This document shows positions 1-11,977 of a stretch of 64,000 bases of DNA, in pieces (within the stretch, counting starts at the first letter, position 1; every line of letters begins with the position of its first letter). The translations under genes and the position numbers were made by a program. Origin of the DNA: Gelatoporia subvermispora B (taxonomy: Eukaryota > Basidiomycota > Agaricomycetes > Polyporales > Gelatoporiaceae); contig KB445793.1 in assembly GCA_000320605.2 (NCBI GenBank), forward strand, positions 756,556-820,555, written 5' to 3'. The notes beneath the pieces are model-generated. The model was not told the origin of the DNA. It made no database searches and was given only the letters and a program-made list of their open reading frames with translations.

Positions 1-1236
1 TCAGCGTGCTTCCAGACAACAAAGCACAGCTCGAAGCGCTTACTGCTATCGAATATCAGATATACCAATGCAAAAAACCTGTTCTGCGTGGCTGTGAGAT
101 AGTCGCAAAGGTCGTGCGTATAGGTATCGAACTCACGAATGTGTGTATCCAAAACATTGGTCTTCGTTTGTTCTCAGACCATACCACATCGACCTGAAGG
201 ACACATGAGATTGAGACAGACACTCGTCGACTGTGTTGTCACCTCATCAGATAGTGATATGACTGCGAATGATAGTACATCGTTACAAGGATTTGGATAT
301 ACGTCACATCTACTCACAGTAGTCGTATCCCAGTAAAGTTATTGCGGCAACCCTCGAACGCTTCCCGATATCCACTGGGCGCAATGGACTCAATGCGAAG
401 GGAGAGACATTGGATCACCCGTTACTCACAGACATACATCTCGGTGATAGTTAACCCGGACATTTCTGGACCAACTGTAGATACGAGATGCAATCCAGAG
501 AGATACAGCGTCTGATCGAGTTTATGAAGGGTAGTGGAATGTGCAAGCTTCACGGGAGAGTGCGCGTTGGAATCAGTTGGCATGGCATTTTCATGCTGGA
601 GGAAGGATGTTTGGTACCTCCGCAAGTCGCGCATCTGTGTCAGGATCGCAGTACAATTTATGACGAAGAGAAGCATATCCGGTCTCATCCATCTAGCTTC
701 TCATCACAAAGTGCTCTGTGAAGAGCCGCGCCTCGTCATGTGGACGGGATGATGACTGGGGGCCTACGTTCTGCAGTGGCACGGAGCGGCGTAGACGTTA
801 CGAATACAGTAGTCTTTCTGCCCAGCTACTTGGCGTCCGAGCTGCATCAAATTCTCCAGCTTCTGGAGACAGAGGAAGCGCGTCTTGATATGACTACCGC
901 ATGGATTGAGGGTATGGATCGTGCCACCGCCCCGCCGAGGTGCCGCGAGGACAGGACCTCGGGAACTCCCATCGTGTACTCTTTGCGGCTCGTTGGGCGC
1001 AGCTGAATACATCAAATAGAGTGAGCTCTAATGCTGGACTATGAGCGCAGACATGCTTGTATGAACCGCGCGTGGCGGTATTCGCAATACAATTCTATTG
1101 TTTTGTTTTACTTTGGAACTCGGTGACTAGCCGACTTGTACCGGTAGAAACATTTCGAGCGCCTGAAAGCTTCCATCGCAATGAGTACAGCGGAGTTCGG
1201 CTTTCAAAGACCTCATTTCGACAAATGATAGGTCAC
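1..1236. other. No recognised gene at window start
   Basis: I see only short frames on both strands, none resembling a known family and none with a convincing chain of splice sites. It lies just downstream of the minus-strand pectin methylesterase stop codon, so part of it is that gene's 3' flank. A gene cut by the window edge cannot be excluded. Confidence 0.4.
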
Positions 1237-2910
1237 CTAGAGTGCGTAATTATAATCAATCCACCCAGGCTTGCCCAAGAATACGCTGTCAACGGTGAAT
1301 TGCTGCGCCTCCTCGTCATCGAGGATGTGTTCGATAGAGACGCGCATGCTCGTGTTGCCTCCCGGACCTACGCACATCGAACGCAAACGATTCAAATTAG
1401 TTCTGTGACAGTCATGTACAGGACGCTCACCATATGACTTGTACTCTGCGTAGAATGTAGTGTTCATAATCACGGGCCTGTATATGGCGACCTTAGTCGG
1501 TGGCAACCATGACAGTTAGAAGAAGTGCACCTAGCGCTATCAAAAGGCTCAAAACCAGCAGGCTCGATGCTGTTGTCCATGAATGTGCGGAGATAGACGG
1601 TTGTGGCGAGATCGTTCCACGGGCGGCCTATTGGAGACCGATGGTCGTCTCATCCTACCTGATAATCATAAGAAGTATAACACACCAAGGAAACATTTCC
1701 CCTCGGTTATCGTTGTTGCATTTGCATCCGGAGACTGCATGCAATTGTCGACTATTCGGGACTGGAGTGATACGACGCTACGTACCCGCATTATCTTCGA
1801 ATCAGCAAAGTAAGCGCCGTAGCGGTTGCCTGGCGCATCGGTTAAGTCCGTCCCTTTCCAGGCAGCGATGCCTCCGCCACAAGCGCGATTAGCTAGAATC
1901 ACATTCTGAAACCACCTGCGATCCTGATCTCTTGAGATAAATTGTCGCATCGTCGGAAATCTGATACGCACGCAGTACCGAACCCGAAAAGATCTGGAAG
2001 CGGCGACCATTAGCAAGAAATTGATGCTGACTCAGTGGATTACTGACAATCAGTCTGGCCGAAGACGATACTATCGACAACATATGTGCTAGCATTGCGA
2101 CCCGTATACCAGGTGTCCTGGTAGCTGGCAAACGTACAGCCATAGAAAGATGCGTTCGCATACGATATGTCCGTCACGAGTGCTTGTGAGATAGAGAAAT
2201 TTGCCTGAGAGAAACGTATTAGAGGACGTCCGCTAGTTTATCAAAGTATCGCGGGTACATACAGCTCGATTTTCGAAGTCAATATTGTACGCCTTGAAGT
2301 CCACGTTACCGAAGAGAGGTTGCAATGGCGCGCCGGTGGGTCCGGCTCCGATCAGAGACGCATTGAACGATGGGGCTACGGTCAAAACTGCTGTTTGTGC
2401 GTCGTCTATCCCGTTCTCAACAAATTTGTTATTCCATATCTGTACCAGGTTCCTAGTGGACGCGTTGCCTGATGGGTCGAACGCTGTTTCGGCGTTCAAC
2501 TGGCCCTATCAAAGAGCACCGGACTCAGGGACTTGAGACGATGACTATCTCTATCAATACACACTAGCAGGACCACAGAATCTCGCCGTGTAACGTTGAT
2601 TGTCTCGAAGTATTCGCCCTCCCCTATGAGGATGGTCGCCGCCCCACTCCGGGGGCTCAAGAAATGATGATTCAGACTTGGTCAGTTAATGCGTGACGCA
2701 GAAAGCGTACAGGGACGTTATGGCATGCTGAAGGCTTGTAAAATGCGCATGCGCATCTGTTTTAGACACAAATATGGTTTCAGCTGGACAGCCCAATAGC
2801 GGCGACAGCTGCGCTGGTTTCTGGAGCTGGCAAGCTAAATAGTCGGGCGACAGCGCCACGACCGATACAGCCAGAATTGCAGACAGAAGCGGGCGTAGAA
2901 GAATGCGCAT
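1237..2910 (-). CDS. Pectin methylesterase (CE8), copy A
   Basis: Secreted pectin methylesterase that removes methyl esters from homogalacturonan outside the cell. Ten exons (minus order): 2910-2711, 2655-2565, 2505-2263, 2204-2048, 1993-1972, 1915-1786, 1734-1686, 1627-1531, 1477-1431, 1367-1237; phases close to 388 residues. A hydrophobic signal peptide opens the protein (MRILLRPLLSAILAVSVVAL). Family motifs seen: QALVTD, GCTFASYQDTWY carrying the acid/base Asp, DYLFGFGTAWFQN whose Asp is the nucleophile position, and GRPWN with the substrate-binding Arg. Relative to copy B it has about 14 extra residues in exon 3 and 5 in exon 6, but the other eight exons have exactly the same lengths. It is transcribed away from the neighbouring Aurora kinase. 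Family assignment is firm; activity is inferred. Confidence 0.92.
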
Positions 2911-3530
2911 ATTGACGTGCGGGTGGGGGTTGTGCCCTTGCGTACTTATGACAATCTGTTTGAATGTGCCGGCCCGGACTATTCGTGCAGTTCGTCCCAG
3001 CGGGGTCACGAGTGCAAGGTAGCATGATCACAGAGATGTTCTACAGGATGTGTGGACACGTTGAAGTCGAAGTGTATATACTTGCACTCACCAGATGTGT
3101 AGCACATGCTTTTCTATACGCATTAGCTACGAGCGTCGCCTGTTTCATGCCACGGACGGCCCGTACAGAACTATCTATTCCGACACGCCGCTGGGCCTCT
3201 TGAAGACACTGGCATGAGGACCAAACCGCCGTTTATAATCAAGGATCAAAGTTGTAGTTCAGAGCAATGGAAAGGCAAGAGCTCAGGTGCTCGTAGTCTT
3301 CGCCCGAAGATAAGCTCAGAGGAAACCTGGAAGTATGCCGCGACCGGGATCAGTCGATCAGCGGTCACGTGCCATACGCGTCGCGTCTATCGCGTGGTTG
3401 TAGAACCACGTGGACAAGTTCGACTTCAACGTCAAACATCCAATCAACTCGTGTCCTGCCTCCTCTGCCCCCTTTTCTCCTCGCGATACATACCAGCGGG
3501 TCTTAGGACCTCTGATCAATTGTGGCAGAC
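2911..3530. promoter_or_regulatory. Divergent intergenic region, esterase A / Aurora kinase
   Basis: About 620 bases separate the start codons of copy A of the pectin methylesterase (minus) and the Aurora kinase (plus). I found no gene inside. It must hold both upstream regions; I could not identify specific factor sites or a clear TATA box. Confidence 0.5.
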
Positions 3531-4915
3531 ATGGCCTCTGTCGGATCTCTTACTCGCCAATTCTCCGCTTTGGAAGTGTCTCAAAAGCAGAATGGTGCGG
3601 GGCCTACACACCAGAAGAAACCTAGCCAGAACAACGTCTCGAAACTCTTGACGAAATTTGCTGCTCCCAATCCATTCCCCACATCTTCATCTGCTCCCTC
3701 TACTGCGATACCCAAGAGCACGTCTACAAGCTCTCTACAAAGCAAAAGCAAGCAAACCTCCCGGCCGGCGTCGCCCGCGAAACCAGCGGCGCAACAAACT
3801 ATAGACATTGGAAGATATGACGGCGGATTCGAGCTCGACAACGAGAGCAGAGGCGAGAAGGTATATGGCCAAGCGGCAGAAGACCTTGCCCTGGATTCCA
3901 GCGTCTCGCGGTACGATGCAGTATCTGATATTTACTCCCGCTTTTTCTAAAGTACTCCAAGGATACGTCCCACACGTGAATGGCACCTAACCGACTTCGA
4001 CATCGGTCGACCACTTGGTAAGGGCAAGTTTGGCCGAGTATACATGGTCCGGACGAAATGTGAACCACACTACATCCTTGCGCTCAAGTGCCTGTACAAG
4101 TCTGAGATTGTACAGTCGCGCGTTGAGAAGCAGATTCGACGGGAGATTGAGATTCAGCAAAACCTGCGACACCCCCATGTCTTGCGGCTCTATGGCTACT
4201 TCCACGACGACAAGCGCATTTTCCTCATGCTGGAGTTCGCGGGCAAAGGCGAGCTTTACAAGCAGCTCGTCAAGCTCGGTTGCTTCACCGAGAAGCGCAG
4301 CTCGCGGTACATTGACCAGATGGCCGACGCGCTGCACTACCTGCACTCAAAGCACGTCATACACCGCGACATCAAGCCAGAGAACCTCCTCCTTGGCATC
4401 AATGGCGAGCTGAAAATTGGAGACTTCGGTTGGAGCGTACACGCGCCGGGCAATCGGAGAACGACGCTTTGCGGTACCCTTGACTACCTCCCGCCGGAGA
4501 TGGTGGAGGGCCGTGATCATTCGGAGAAGGTCGATTACTGGGCGCTGGGTGTATTGACCTACGAGTTCATCTGCGGTGCACCACCATTTGAGGACAAGAG
4601 TGGCCACAATGGTATGTCTATGCGCAACTCTGTATGCATGTCTCACTAACAGTCAGTAAAGCGACCTACAAGCGGATAGCAAAGGTTGACCTCAAGATTC
4701 CATCAAAGGTCTCCCCAGAAGCTCGTGATCTCATTATCAAGGTGACTTAATGAAACCCGGGTCTGTAGTATGTTCATCCAGGATTGACGAGTGCTTTTTA
4801 GCTTCTGCAATATGAGCCAGAGAAGCGCATACCGCTCACGGACGTCCGGCGGCATCCCTGGATCGTCAAATATAGGTCGAAAAGCTCTTCTGGGTCCGGC
4901 CAGACTGCACCATGA
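3531..4915 (+). CDS. ark1: Aurora protein kinase
   Basis: Serine/threonine kinase of the Aurora (Ipl1/Ark1) family, which as part of the chromosomal passenger complex corrects kinetochore attachment and drives cytokinesis. Exons 3531-3910, 3953-4611, 4662-4741, 4802-4915 give 410 residues. About 135 residues of Ser/Pro/Gln-rich N-terminal extension precede the kinase domain. Visible motifs: glycine loop GKGKFGRVY, catalytic lysine in [30 protein letters not shown], and the Aurora-type activation loop [16 protein letters not shown] with the phosphorylatable Thr. The HAPGNRRTT stretch separates Aurora from PKA/AGC kinases. I use the ATG at 3531; the frame is open a little further upstream but shows no earlier in-frame ATG nearby. 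It sits tail-to-tail with the syntaxin gene. Confidence 0.95.
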
Positions 4916-5275
4916 TCGGCTTTGCTCTCGTTCGCTCGCTTTCTCCGTCATACCATCTGTATATGTTACCATACATCTGGCAGTTATCTGGCTTTCACGG
5001 ACCACATCGCATGATATATGTGAAGTTATGGCATATCATTCTTTCCTTGTTGGACAGCATTCACTTCCAAGGCAATCTGCCGCTGGTCGTGAGAGCGCGC
5101 AAGAAGTGATATCATTACAAACACCATACAGATGTATCTGTACTAACATCCGAGAGGCAGCCCATCATAAAAACATAAATGAATAATCCATACATATGAA
5201 CGTCCGTCGGGTATAGGGGCTGCGCCATGGTGGAGCAGAGAAGGCATGTGTAGTCATGAAAGAATCTATGGGAGG
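4916..5275. other. Convergent 3' spacer, Aurora / syntaxin
   Basis: 360 bases between two convergent stop codons. Short frames only. It should contain both 3' UTRs and polyadenylation signals; I see no distinct terminator structure. Confidence 0.4.
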
Positions 5276-6346
5276 TTAACAGAGGATTGGTATTCCGCTC
5301 GAGCAACAGGCTATTAGAAGGAGAACACGCACTGCGAGGAGGACCACGGCGACCACGACCACGAGGACGAGCATCAAACATAGCGCGCGTCGTCCGGCCT
5401 TCCTCTGGTATTCGTGCGCAGTCGAGAGCTCTTCTGCAGCACCTGCAGTGTCGACAGCGACGGACGATATGTTTGACTCAATGTTGTCTGTCGAGAGGTT
5501 AGTACTATCACACATGGGGTGGAAGACTGGACGGACCGAGCATGCCGCCCTGTTCCTGCACTAGGGTGCCAAGGTCGCGGAATATCTCCGAGAGCTCGTG
5601 GATGCCTGTCTCAATCTCGTGGATCTCGGCCTCACGCTCCTGGATGAGCGACTCTTGGAAGGCCAGCTCTTGTGGCGACAGCTGTGTTTGGAGGATCTGC
5701 GCCTGACGCTGGGAGGGCGTCGGACTTGAGGGACGAGGCTCTCTGTTGCAGTGTTCAGACGAGTACACAATTGTGCAAGATCATGAACGTACGAAGATTC
5801 CTCCTCCACAGCCATCTTCACTCCTTCAACGACCGTCCGTTGCCGCTCGGCGCTGACTTGCTGTGCGCGTTGAAAAGCAACGAGGGAGAGCTGGAAGTCA
5901 TGCGATGTCTTCTGCAAAGACGTCTTGTGCCGTGGCTGAATAATGAGATTCTTCAGTCTTCACATTTAATACGTGCGCGCAGGCGTAGTCTCACCAAAGG
6001 CGCCTGGAGAGCAGCGAGCTTTTTCAAGTCCTCCGACCCACGCTTTGCCATGGCTCGCGTCGCCTCCGTGAGGTCATGACTGCGAATCACAGTTCAGCCA
6101 GGGAGACGCACGGTCTCCTGAACAGACTACTCACAGAGATTTACGCAGGTTCGCTGAGTCTCTCGACGTCCCCAACTGGTCGACGAGTTTCAGAATGCCC
6201 TGCACATTGGTGTTGATCTTGAACACCTGCAGCGAGAGCGAAGACTGCAGATTGACGAACGCCGCCTCTTCTGGTGATTGCGGTACACCTGTCCGTGGTG
6301 AATTTGGGCGCTGGGCGAGCCCAGTTTCTATGTCTTGAAAGCTCAT
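5276..6346 (-). CDS. Endosomal/vacuolar syntaxin (Qa-SNARE, Pep12-like)
   Basis: Tail-anchored Qa-SNARE driving fusion of vesicles with endosomal or prevacuolar membranes. Exons (minus) 6346-6135, 6079-5995, 5935-5793, 5742-5537, 5487-5276; phases agree, 285 residues. The N-terminal part (SLSLQVFKINTNVQGILKLV) looks like a syntaxin Habc helix. The SNARE helix runs from IQEREAEIHEIETGIHEL through LGTLVQEQGGMLDNIESN, with the central glutamine in LVQEQG, then basic residues and one hydrophobic anchor (LCLMLVLVVVVAVVLLAV). The ending after the anchor is slightly long and cysteine-containing (LLIACCSSGIPILC); another 3' splice could shorten it. Pep12/syntaxin-7 rather than plasma-membrane Sso is my inference from the N-terminus and size. 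Confidence 0.88.
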
Positions 6347-7077
6347 CGCGACGAGGAGGCGGAGCGGGGAGACGGTGCGGCGGAAGAGTGAGGGAAACTT
6401 GGATGGAAGTGCCGAGCAGTTGCCTGCGGAGTTGCTCAGCGATTGTTCACGACATCTGGGCGGGGCCTCTCCACGTGGGAACCGCACCGCATCGGGCCGC
6501 AGAGGGCGTCTATTGGTGTGGCCCGACTCCAGCAGACTTGCTCTGTTTGCCACTTCCACGACCACGCCCAGACCAACGTTCCCCTGTCCGTGATTAGTAC
6601 TCCAAGGCGAAGCAGGAGCGTTAACGACTGGAGATGAGGATGATTACCCGCTCGTGCCATCCTGAATTCTGAAACAATTATCATTACAGCGCAGTTTGAT
6701 ATCCCCTCGTCGCTAGAAGTGTAATGATTGCTAGAACCATGGTGAGGAATTTATCCTTTAAATAGCTCACTTCCGAGCTTATTCCCACCCCCTTGTACTT
6801 AAATTGTAAACGGGGGGCATATGATGCAATTTGATCACCAGGGAACCGGTAGTCACAAGTTGTGCTGTTCCTCTTCCACAAGACGCAGTGCCTGGCTATT
6901 GAGCAGAATTTCTAAGACTTCAGCACCATGGTCACGTTGGTGGACGGTCATATTCTTCCTCGCGGAAACTCGACCCACTGACTGCTCGCGGCCCGCGGCA
7001 TTAAAGTGGGTGACGGCCTACGTGGATCGGTTTAAGTAGTGTTCGCGGAAGTCGGCCGGCTCGCACTGACCTGCACG
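6347..7077. promoter_or_regulatory. Divergent intergenic region, syntaxin / esterase B
   Basis: About 730 bases between the syntaxin start (minus) and pectin methylesterase copy B start (plus). No gene-like frame with splice support. Both upstream regions must lie here; no specific motif could be assigned. Confidence 0.45.
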
Positions 7078-8692
7078 ATGTTGGCTTATTCTCTGGTTGT
7101 TTTGTCTGCTGTGGCAGCGCCATTTGTTGGTGCAATCTCTCCCGCTTTTATACAATGTCAGCTGCAAAAGCCGACGTCCGAGTCGCCACTACTTGGCTGC
7201 CCATCTGGAACGGTCTTCGTTTCGCAAACCGACCCTCGTGCGAACTTCTCAAGTGTCCAGCAAGCCATCACTTCTCTGTGGGGTTGTTTTTATTTCTGTT
7301 AACGTTTATTCATATCACGTCACTAGTCCTGAGAGTGGGACGGCTACAATCCTGATAGGGCAAGGGGTGTACCACGAGACAGTCAATATCACTCGTGTTG
7401 AGCCTATGGTGTTGCTGGTGCATTGAGTTTTCTATTTTGAGATCTTTCCAGACTACTGACACGTCCTAGGGACAACTTGACCCAAAGACAGCGTTTGATC
7501 CCGCCGGGAACGCGTCTACGAGAAACTTAGTGCAAATTTGGGACAACAAGTTCGTCGAAAATGGTCTCAGCGACGAAGAAACCGCTGTCTTCACTGTCTC
7601 CCGAGGTACCGGTGCTAAATTTGGTAGCGTGGATTTCAAGGCATATAATATCGATTTCCAGAATCGAGCTGTGAGTCCCATAATCCTTATAAGCGCCGCC
7701 GAGATGACTGACCGCCTGGATTGATGCTGCTATAGGCAAATTACTCCATTTCGCAAGCGCTTGTGACAGACATTTCCTACGCGAATGCATCATTTTACGG
7801 ATGCACATTTGCGGGCTATCAGGATACTTGGTATACCGGTCACAGTGGAAACACGTATGTGATTGATAGTATTATCTTCGGTCAAACCGACTGTGAGTTA
7901 TTCGATATGTCTCAGGCCACGATCATTGGAACTGATGCAAGATTGATTTGCATAGACCTGTTTGGCTTCGGCACAGCGTGAGTATCCAGTGAATGCGAAC
8001 CCCGTAATGACGTTTAATCAAATTTTGATAACAGGTGGTTCCAGAATGTAATTCTCGCCAACCGCGCTTGTGGCGGAGGGCTCGTTGCGTGGCAAAGTAC
8101 AACCGGAACGCTCAACGGTGCCTATATCGCCGACTCGAAGGTTATCAGGGTGAGCGATGAAACGGATACAGCAAGGTTCCATCGATTCTGACCGCCCTCT
8201 CAGTCTCCTGATGCCAATGTTACGACAGTCACCACCGGAGAGTGCTTCTTAGGTATGTTGCAATCATGTAGAACTAGCGATACTTGTTTGATTGACGCCC
8301 GCATGCTCTTAGGTCGCCCCTGGAATGCTCTAGCTGCCACGGTTTACTTGCGCACCTCTATGGATGAAAGTATCAATGCTGCAGGCTTCAAGGCCTGGGG
8401 AGACGGAAGGTGAGCGATCGCACCAACGACCTACTATTCCAAAATAACGATGTGCTGCAGGAACACAATTGAGAATACGACGTTTTATGCAGAATTCGAT
8501 TCATCTGGTACGTTCCTGGTACCCTCAAACCGTGAAAACGTCTAGTTCACGCTTCAAATAGGACCCGGTGGAAACACTAGTATGCGTGTGGCACAAGACC
8601 ACATTCTTACTTCGCAAGAAGCACGGCCGTACACCATCGAAGGCGTTTTCCTGGGGACACCCGCCTGGATTGACTTTGACTATGAGCTCTGA
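7078..8692 (+). CDS. Pectin methylesterase (CE8), copy B
   Basis: Secreted pectin methylesterase, paralogue of the gene at 1237-2910. Exons 7078-7277, 7327-7417, 7470-7670, 7736-7892, 7956-7977, 8035-8149, 8204-8252, 8313-8409, 8461-8507, 8562-8692; phases close to 369 residues. It starts with a signal peptide (MLAYSLVVLSAVAAPFVGA). Active-site motifs are intact: SQALVTDISYANASFYGCTF, GYQDTWY with the acid/base Asp, DYLFGFGTAWFQN with the nucleophile Asp, and GRPWN. The 22 nt exon 5 (coding LFGFGTA) is conserved in both copies. It faces away from copy A, so the pair is inverted around the Aurora and syntaxin genes. Differences are scattered substitutions plus two small length changes, suggesting an old duplication. 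Confidence 0.93.
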
Positions 8693-8864
8693 CCAACACA
8701 AAGCAACACCCGAATGTCTATGGGATTCGCGGAGACACGCCATCGGTTATTCAGTGAGAACAGTCGTGTGTAGCCCAAGTTGAGAATCGATGACTCAGTC
8801 AGACACATATGCAATGTATTGGTACAAGTTAATCAAGAAAGTTGATCAGAGAAGTCCAGACGTG

Positions 8865-10482
8865 TCATGCGTATCCAGTTCTACCATCCACGACTCCAAA
8901 AGCGGGACCCTTTGTTATGAACATGTTGCGCAAATCCCCAGCGAGGTCCTCGGGTCGTTCAAATGCCGCGAAGTGACCACCGCGTTCGTGCTCTGAGACA
9001 TGCACTACATTTCCCATACAACGCGCCCATCTATTGAGAGGGCTCAGAGATAGAGTGCCGTGAGTAGAAGACGTCTACTCACAACGTGGGAAGTACAACG
9101 ATATCTTTCGGGAATGACGAGAAGCCGACAGGAACGGGCGCCCATAAATTCGGTATCCTGTCGAGATCTCCTGATTGCGTAATCTCGTAATATATTCGTA
9201 GCGATGCTGCTGGACCGGCACGAGAGAACCAGTAAATTGACACCCATGTGAGCACTGCGAGGACATGTCCCAGCGATCGCGCGAAGATTGAGTGAGCATC
9301 CGCTATATAGTCAGGCAGCTTGACGCACCTTCATCATCCTCCCATGGATAGTCGTCCGTCCATGTCACTAGCTTCTCGTATATCCATGCTAGAAGACCCA
9401 CAGGAGAGTCCGCAAGGCCGTACCCAAGGGTCTGCGGTCGCGTTGATTGTATGTCAAAATAGCCCCACCCATACTTCCGATGAGATTGGGTGCGCTCAAT
9501 TCCAACGCGTTCAGCAGCAGTCCATGGCTTAATGAGCGCCGTGAGGAATATGAGGGGTGCGGAGAGCAGGGAAGGGAACCCAGTTCTGCGTGAGAGTAAG
9601 TGGGTAGTTTCAAAATATATATCAAGAGACACTGACACAGCAATGTTAGTATGGAATGCCTTCACGCTTCTGTTAGCGTACGTGCATGCCATCTGTTTCC
9701 CGACCTGAGTGGAATAGAATGAGTGTAGTATTGGCGTACCGCACAAGGCGCACTGACAAAATGACCCCAGTCTCCACCCTGAACAACTGCGCAGATATAA
9801 CTGAGACGCAATCTTCGACTCTTGCGTCAACCCGACTCACCAAACTGGTCATATCCCAGGGAGAGCATTAGCTTGTTCGCCGCCTGCATCCGAATTGCGA
9901 AACATTTACGCCACGGTGCGATGATTATGACACAGACATACCCACCTCAGCATATTGTGCGACTGTAAACCCTTTCTTCTTCGGCGCTTCAGAAAAACCG
10001 TATCCAGGAAGGCTAATCGCAACGACATGAAAAGTGGGGTGATCGGGAGATGTCGATGTAAGCAACGGGATCAGCTTCTTTGCTTCCATGAAATGGCCTG
10101 GCCCTGTCGTGTAGGACATGGAATCTAATTCCGACGAGATAGCAGAATGCGACTTACAACCGTGGATAAAAAGCAGTGGGATAGAGTCCTCCACGTTACT
10201 TCTTTGGTGCACATAGTGAATATTCAAGGTGCCAAATCCGTCCACTTCTATGTCACGGGTGAACTGCGGGAAGATGTTAATTTCGGCCTCGGCTTTGCGC
10301 CAGTCGAATCCGTCCTTCCAACGGGCCAAGAGTTGTTTGACTCTAGCGAGTGGTACACCGTAATTCCAATGAGCTTCTTCAAGCTCATCGGGGAGAGTCG
10401 CGAGCTCTAGCTTTTTATGCAGAAGCTCAAGGTCCGAATCTGGTACGGAGACCTTGAAGGGGTGTTCGTCGCTTGCGGGCAT
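8865..10482 (-). CDS. Epoxide hydrolase (EHN domain, alpha/beta hydrolase)
   Basis: Microsomal-type epoxide hydrolase that opens epoxides to diols. Exons (minus) 10482-9946, 9883-9841, 9786-9740, 9704-9637, 9585-9329, 9254-9083, 9030-8865; all phases agree, 429 residues. The N-terminal EHN region begins [20 protein letters not shown] and includes [14 protein letters not shown]. The core shows the oxyanion motif LLFIHGC, nucleophile Asp in [13 protein letters not shown], the conserved run [13 protein letters not shown], and the catalytic His in [13 protein letters not shown] near the end. I start at the ATG before PASDEHPFK; the frame is open upstream but that part shows no family similarity. 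No signal peptide or clear membrane anchor is visible in this model. Substrate unknown. Confidence 0.92.
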
Positions 10483-10824
10483 AATCGGCCAGGATTTGGC
10501 GCAAGGAGAGCGAAGCTGGGGTCCAAGGAACGGTATCTCGAAGCCCTTTCTTATACACCGGCTGCAGCGCGCTAAGTAGTGTAGATTTGTGACGTACGGG
10601 GTGTTCACAGCTGTTTTCATATCGATGGGCGGGTCTCCTGCGAAAATTACGAACAGGAGGAGTTCGGCGGGCACTCGGGAGAACATGCCGTGACAGCGGC
10701 CATAAGCGCTACTCTTGCATGGCCAAGGGTCGGCCAATGGGCAGGTGCACCGGAAGCCACGCTTGAATCCCCGCGCGTATATGACATTTTCGAAACCCGC
10801 CTATCGATATGAAAACAGCTGCAA
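10483..10824. other. Upstream region of epoxide hydrolase gene
   Basis: The frame of the epoxide hydrolase stays open leftover into this stretch, but without family similarity. I treat it as 5' flank up to the outer edge of the foldback element at 10825. Confidence 0.4.
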
Positions 10825-11360
10825 TAGGGATGTTTCGAAACGCTTTGGGCAAGCAAAAGTTGGGTCGTGCGACCGCTGCACTTCGGACAAGGCAACAGGC
10901 GCTGATGCAATGCCGGCAATGATGACCCTGAGCAACCCTGTGAATATTCCCAAAACGGGTGCAGCGACGCCCTCTGGTTTGGGGCGATTCAACACAGATG
11001 TTCCACGAGGGTGTCCAGTTTACATTCGGAGGATTCCAGAGTCAGGCTTCGTTGGAACTTATGGCTCGATGAGCTAAAATTCGATGTTTTGCTGCTATCG
11101 GATACACCTGCATGTAGTGAGATTGTTGCACATTAACATGAGCACACATGTATTCTAGCATTGAGAGACTCGCTAGAATACAAGCCTGACATGGCATATT
11201 CGAGTCGATATGCAGAATCGCAGACATTGGGAATGTGGTAGCCCGTAGGCAATGTCTGTTTCGTATGTTGCGCCCACTGCTCCCACAGTACGGTAATCTG
11301 AGCATTGCCCAGCGCTACAATTCCTTATCAGGTTTAGCAGGGTCGCTCATCTCGGATAAC

Positions 11361-11475
11361 TTTGGGCGAGCTTTACAGTGCTTTGCATATGAGATTACAC
11401 TCGCGTCCCGCACGCGCGTGTTTGGTCCGGCCAAATAGATACCATACTGGGAAGCTGTGGCTGAAGGCGCTTCAT
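11361..11475 (+). repeat. Left inner arm of foldback element
   Basis: Inverted partner of about 11823-11937. Shared core includes GTGCTTTGCATATGAGATTA and GTTTGGTCCGGCCAAATAGA, with only scattered mismatches over roughly 110 bases. Confidence 0.75.
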
Positions 11476-11822
11476 TACCTGCTGGCGTACGGTCATCGAC
11501 TCGCCGCTATGTCAGGCCCCTGCCTCTCCGCTGAGATGCGTAGGTCTGTCGTTCGTTGGCGCGGCAACCACTACATACCAGTGGAATGAATCACAGAACC
11601 AGCGAGCTGCTAAAAGGAAGATGTGAGTCAATGTTTCAAAGCGCTATCGCGATCAGGCCCCAGGGCGGCGTCCCCTCGCGGCCGCCTTTGAAACTTTAGT
11701 ACGGAAGGTTTTGACTACATCTATTTGTTACTCGAACAAACCTGACTCTTGTATTCCAGCGAGCTACAAGACACCTCAAGAGCAGCTTTATCGGCGAGTA
11801 GATATTCAAGCACTGATATAGC

Positions 11823-11937
11823 GTGGAAGCGCCCTCAGCCATAGCTTCCAAATATGGTATCTATTTGGCCGGACCAAACACGCGCGTGCGAGACGCGAGT
11901 GTAATCTCATATGCAAAGCACTGTAGCTCCACTTTGG
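11823..11937 (-). repeat. Right inner arm of foldback element
   Basis: Reverse-complement partner of about 11361-11475. Read on the minus strand it continues into GCGCCCAAAG and then the outer inverted end at 11951-11977. Confidence 0.75.
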
Positions 11938-11977
11938 GCGCGCTGCCCAAGCCCAAAGTCGTTTCGAAACATCCCTA

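Larger units (their letters stand above)
10825..11977. mobile_element. TA-flanked foldback/MITE-like element
   Basis: The ends are inverted copies: TAGGGATGTTTCGAAACG followed by CTTTGGGC at 10825-10850, and the reverse complement (with one extra A) ending at 11977. The outermost bases are TA on both sides, as expected if TA was the duplicated target, which is typical of Tc1/mariner-type elements. Eight-base flanks do not match, arguing against hAT. Inside, two arms of roughly 110 bp (about 11361-11475 and 11823-11937) are near-perfect inverted repeats around a loop of about 350 bp. The left arm is displaced about 510 bp inward from its outer end, as if something inserted between. No transposase is present, so it would be non-autonomous. 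Confidence 0.65.

Noticed and set aside
10647..10995. Minus-strand frames upstream of the epoxide hydrolase
   Set aside because: They read through the terminal repeat of the foldback element and show no family similarity; the hydrolase has a good ATG at 10482.
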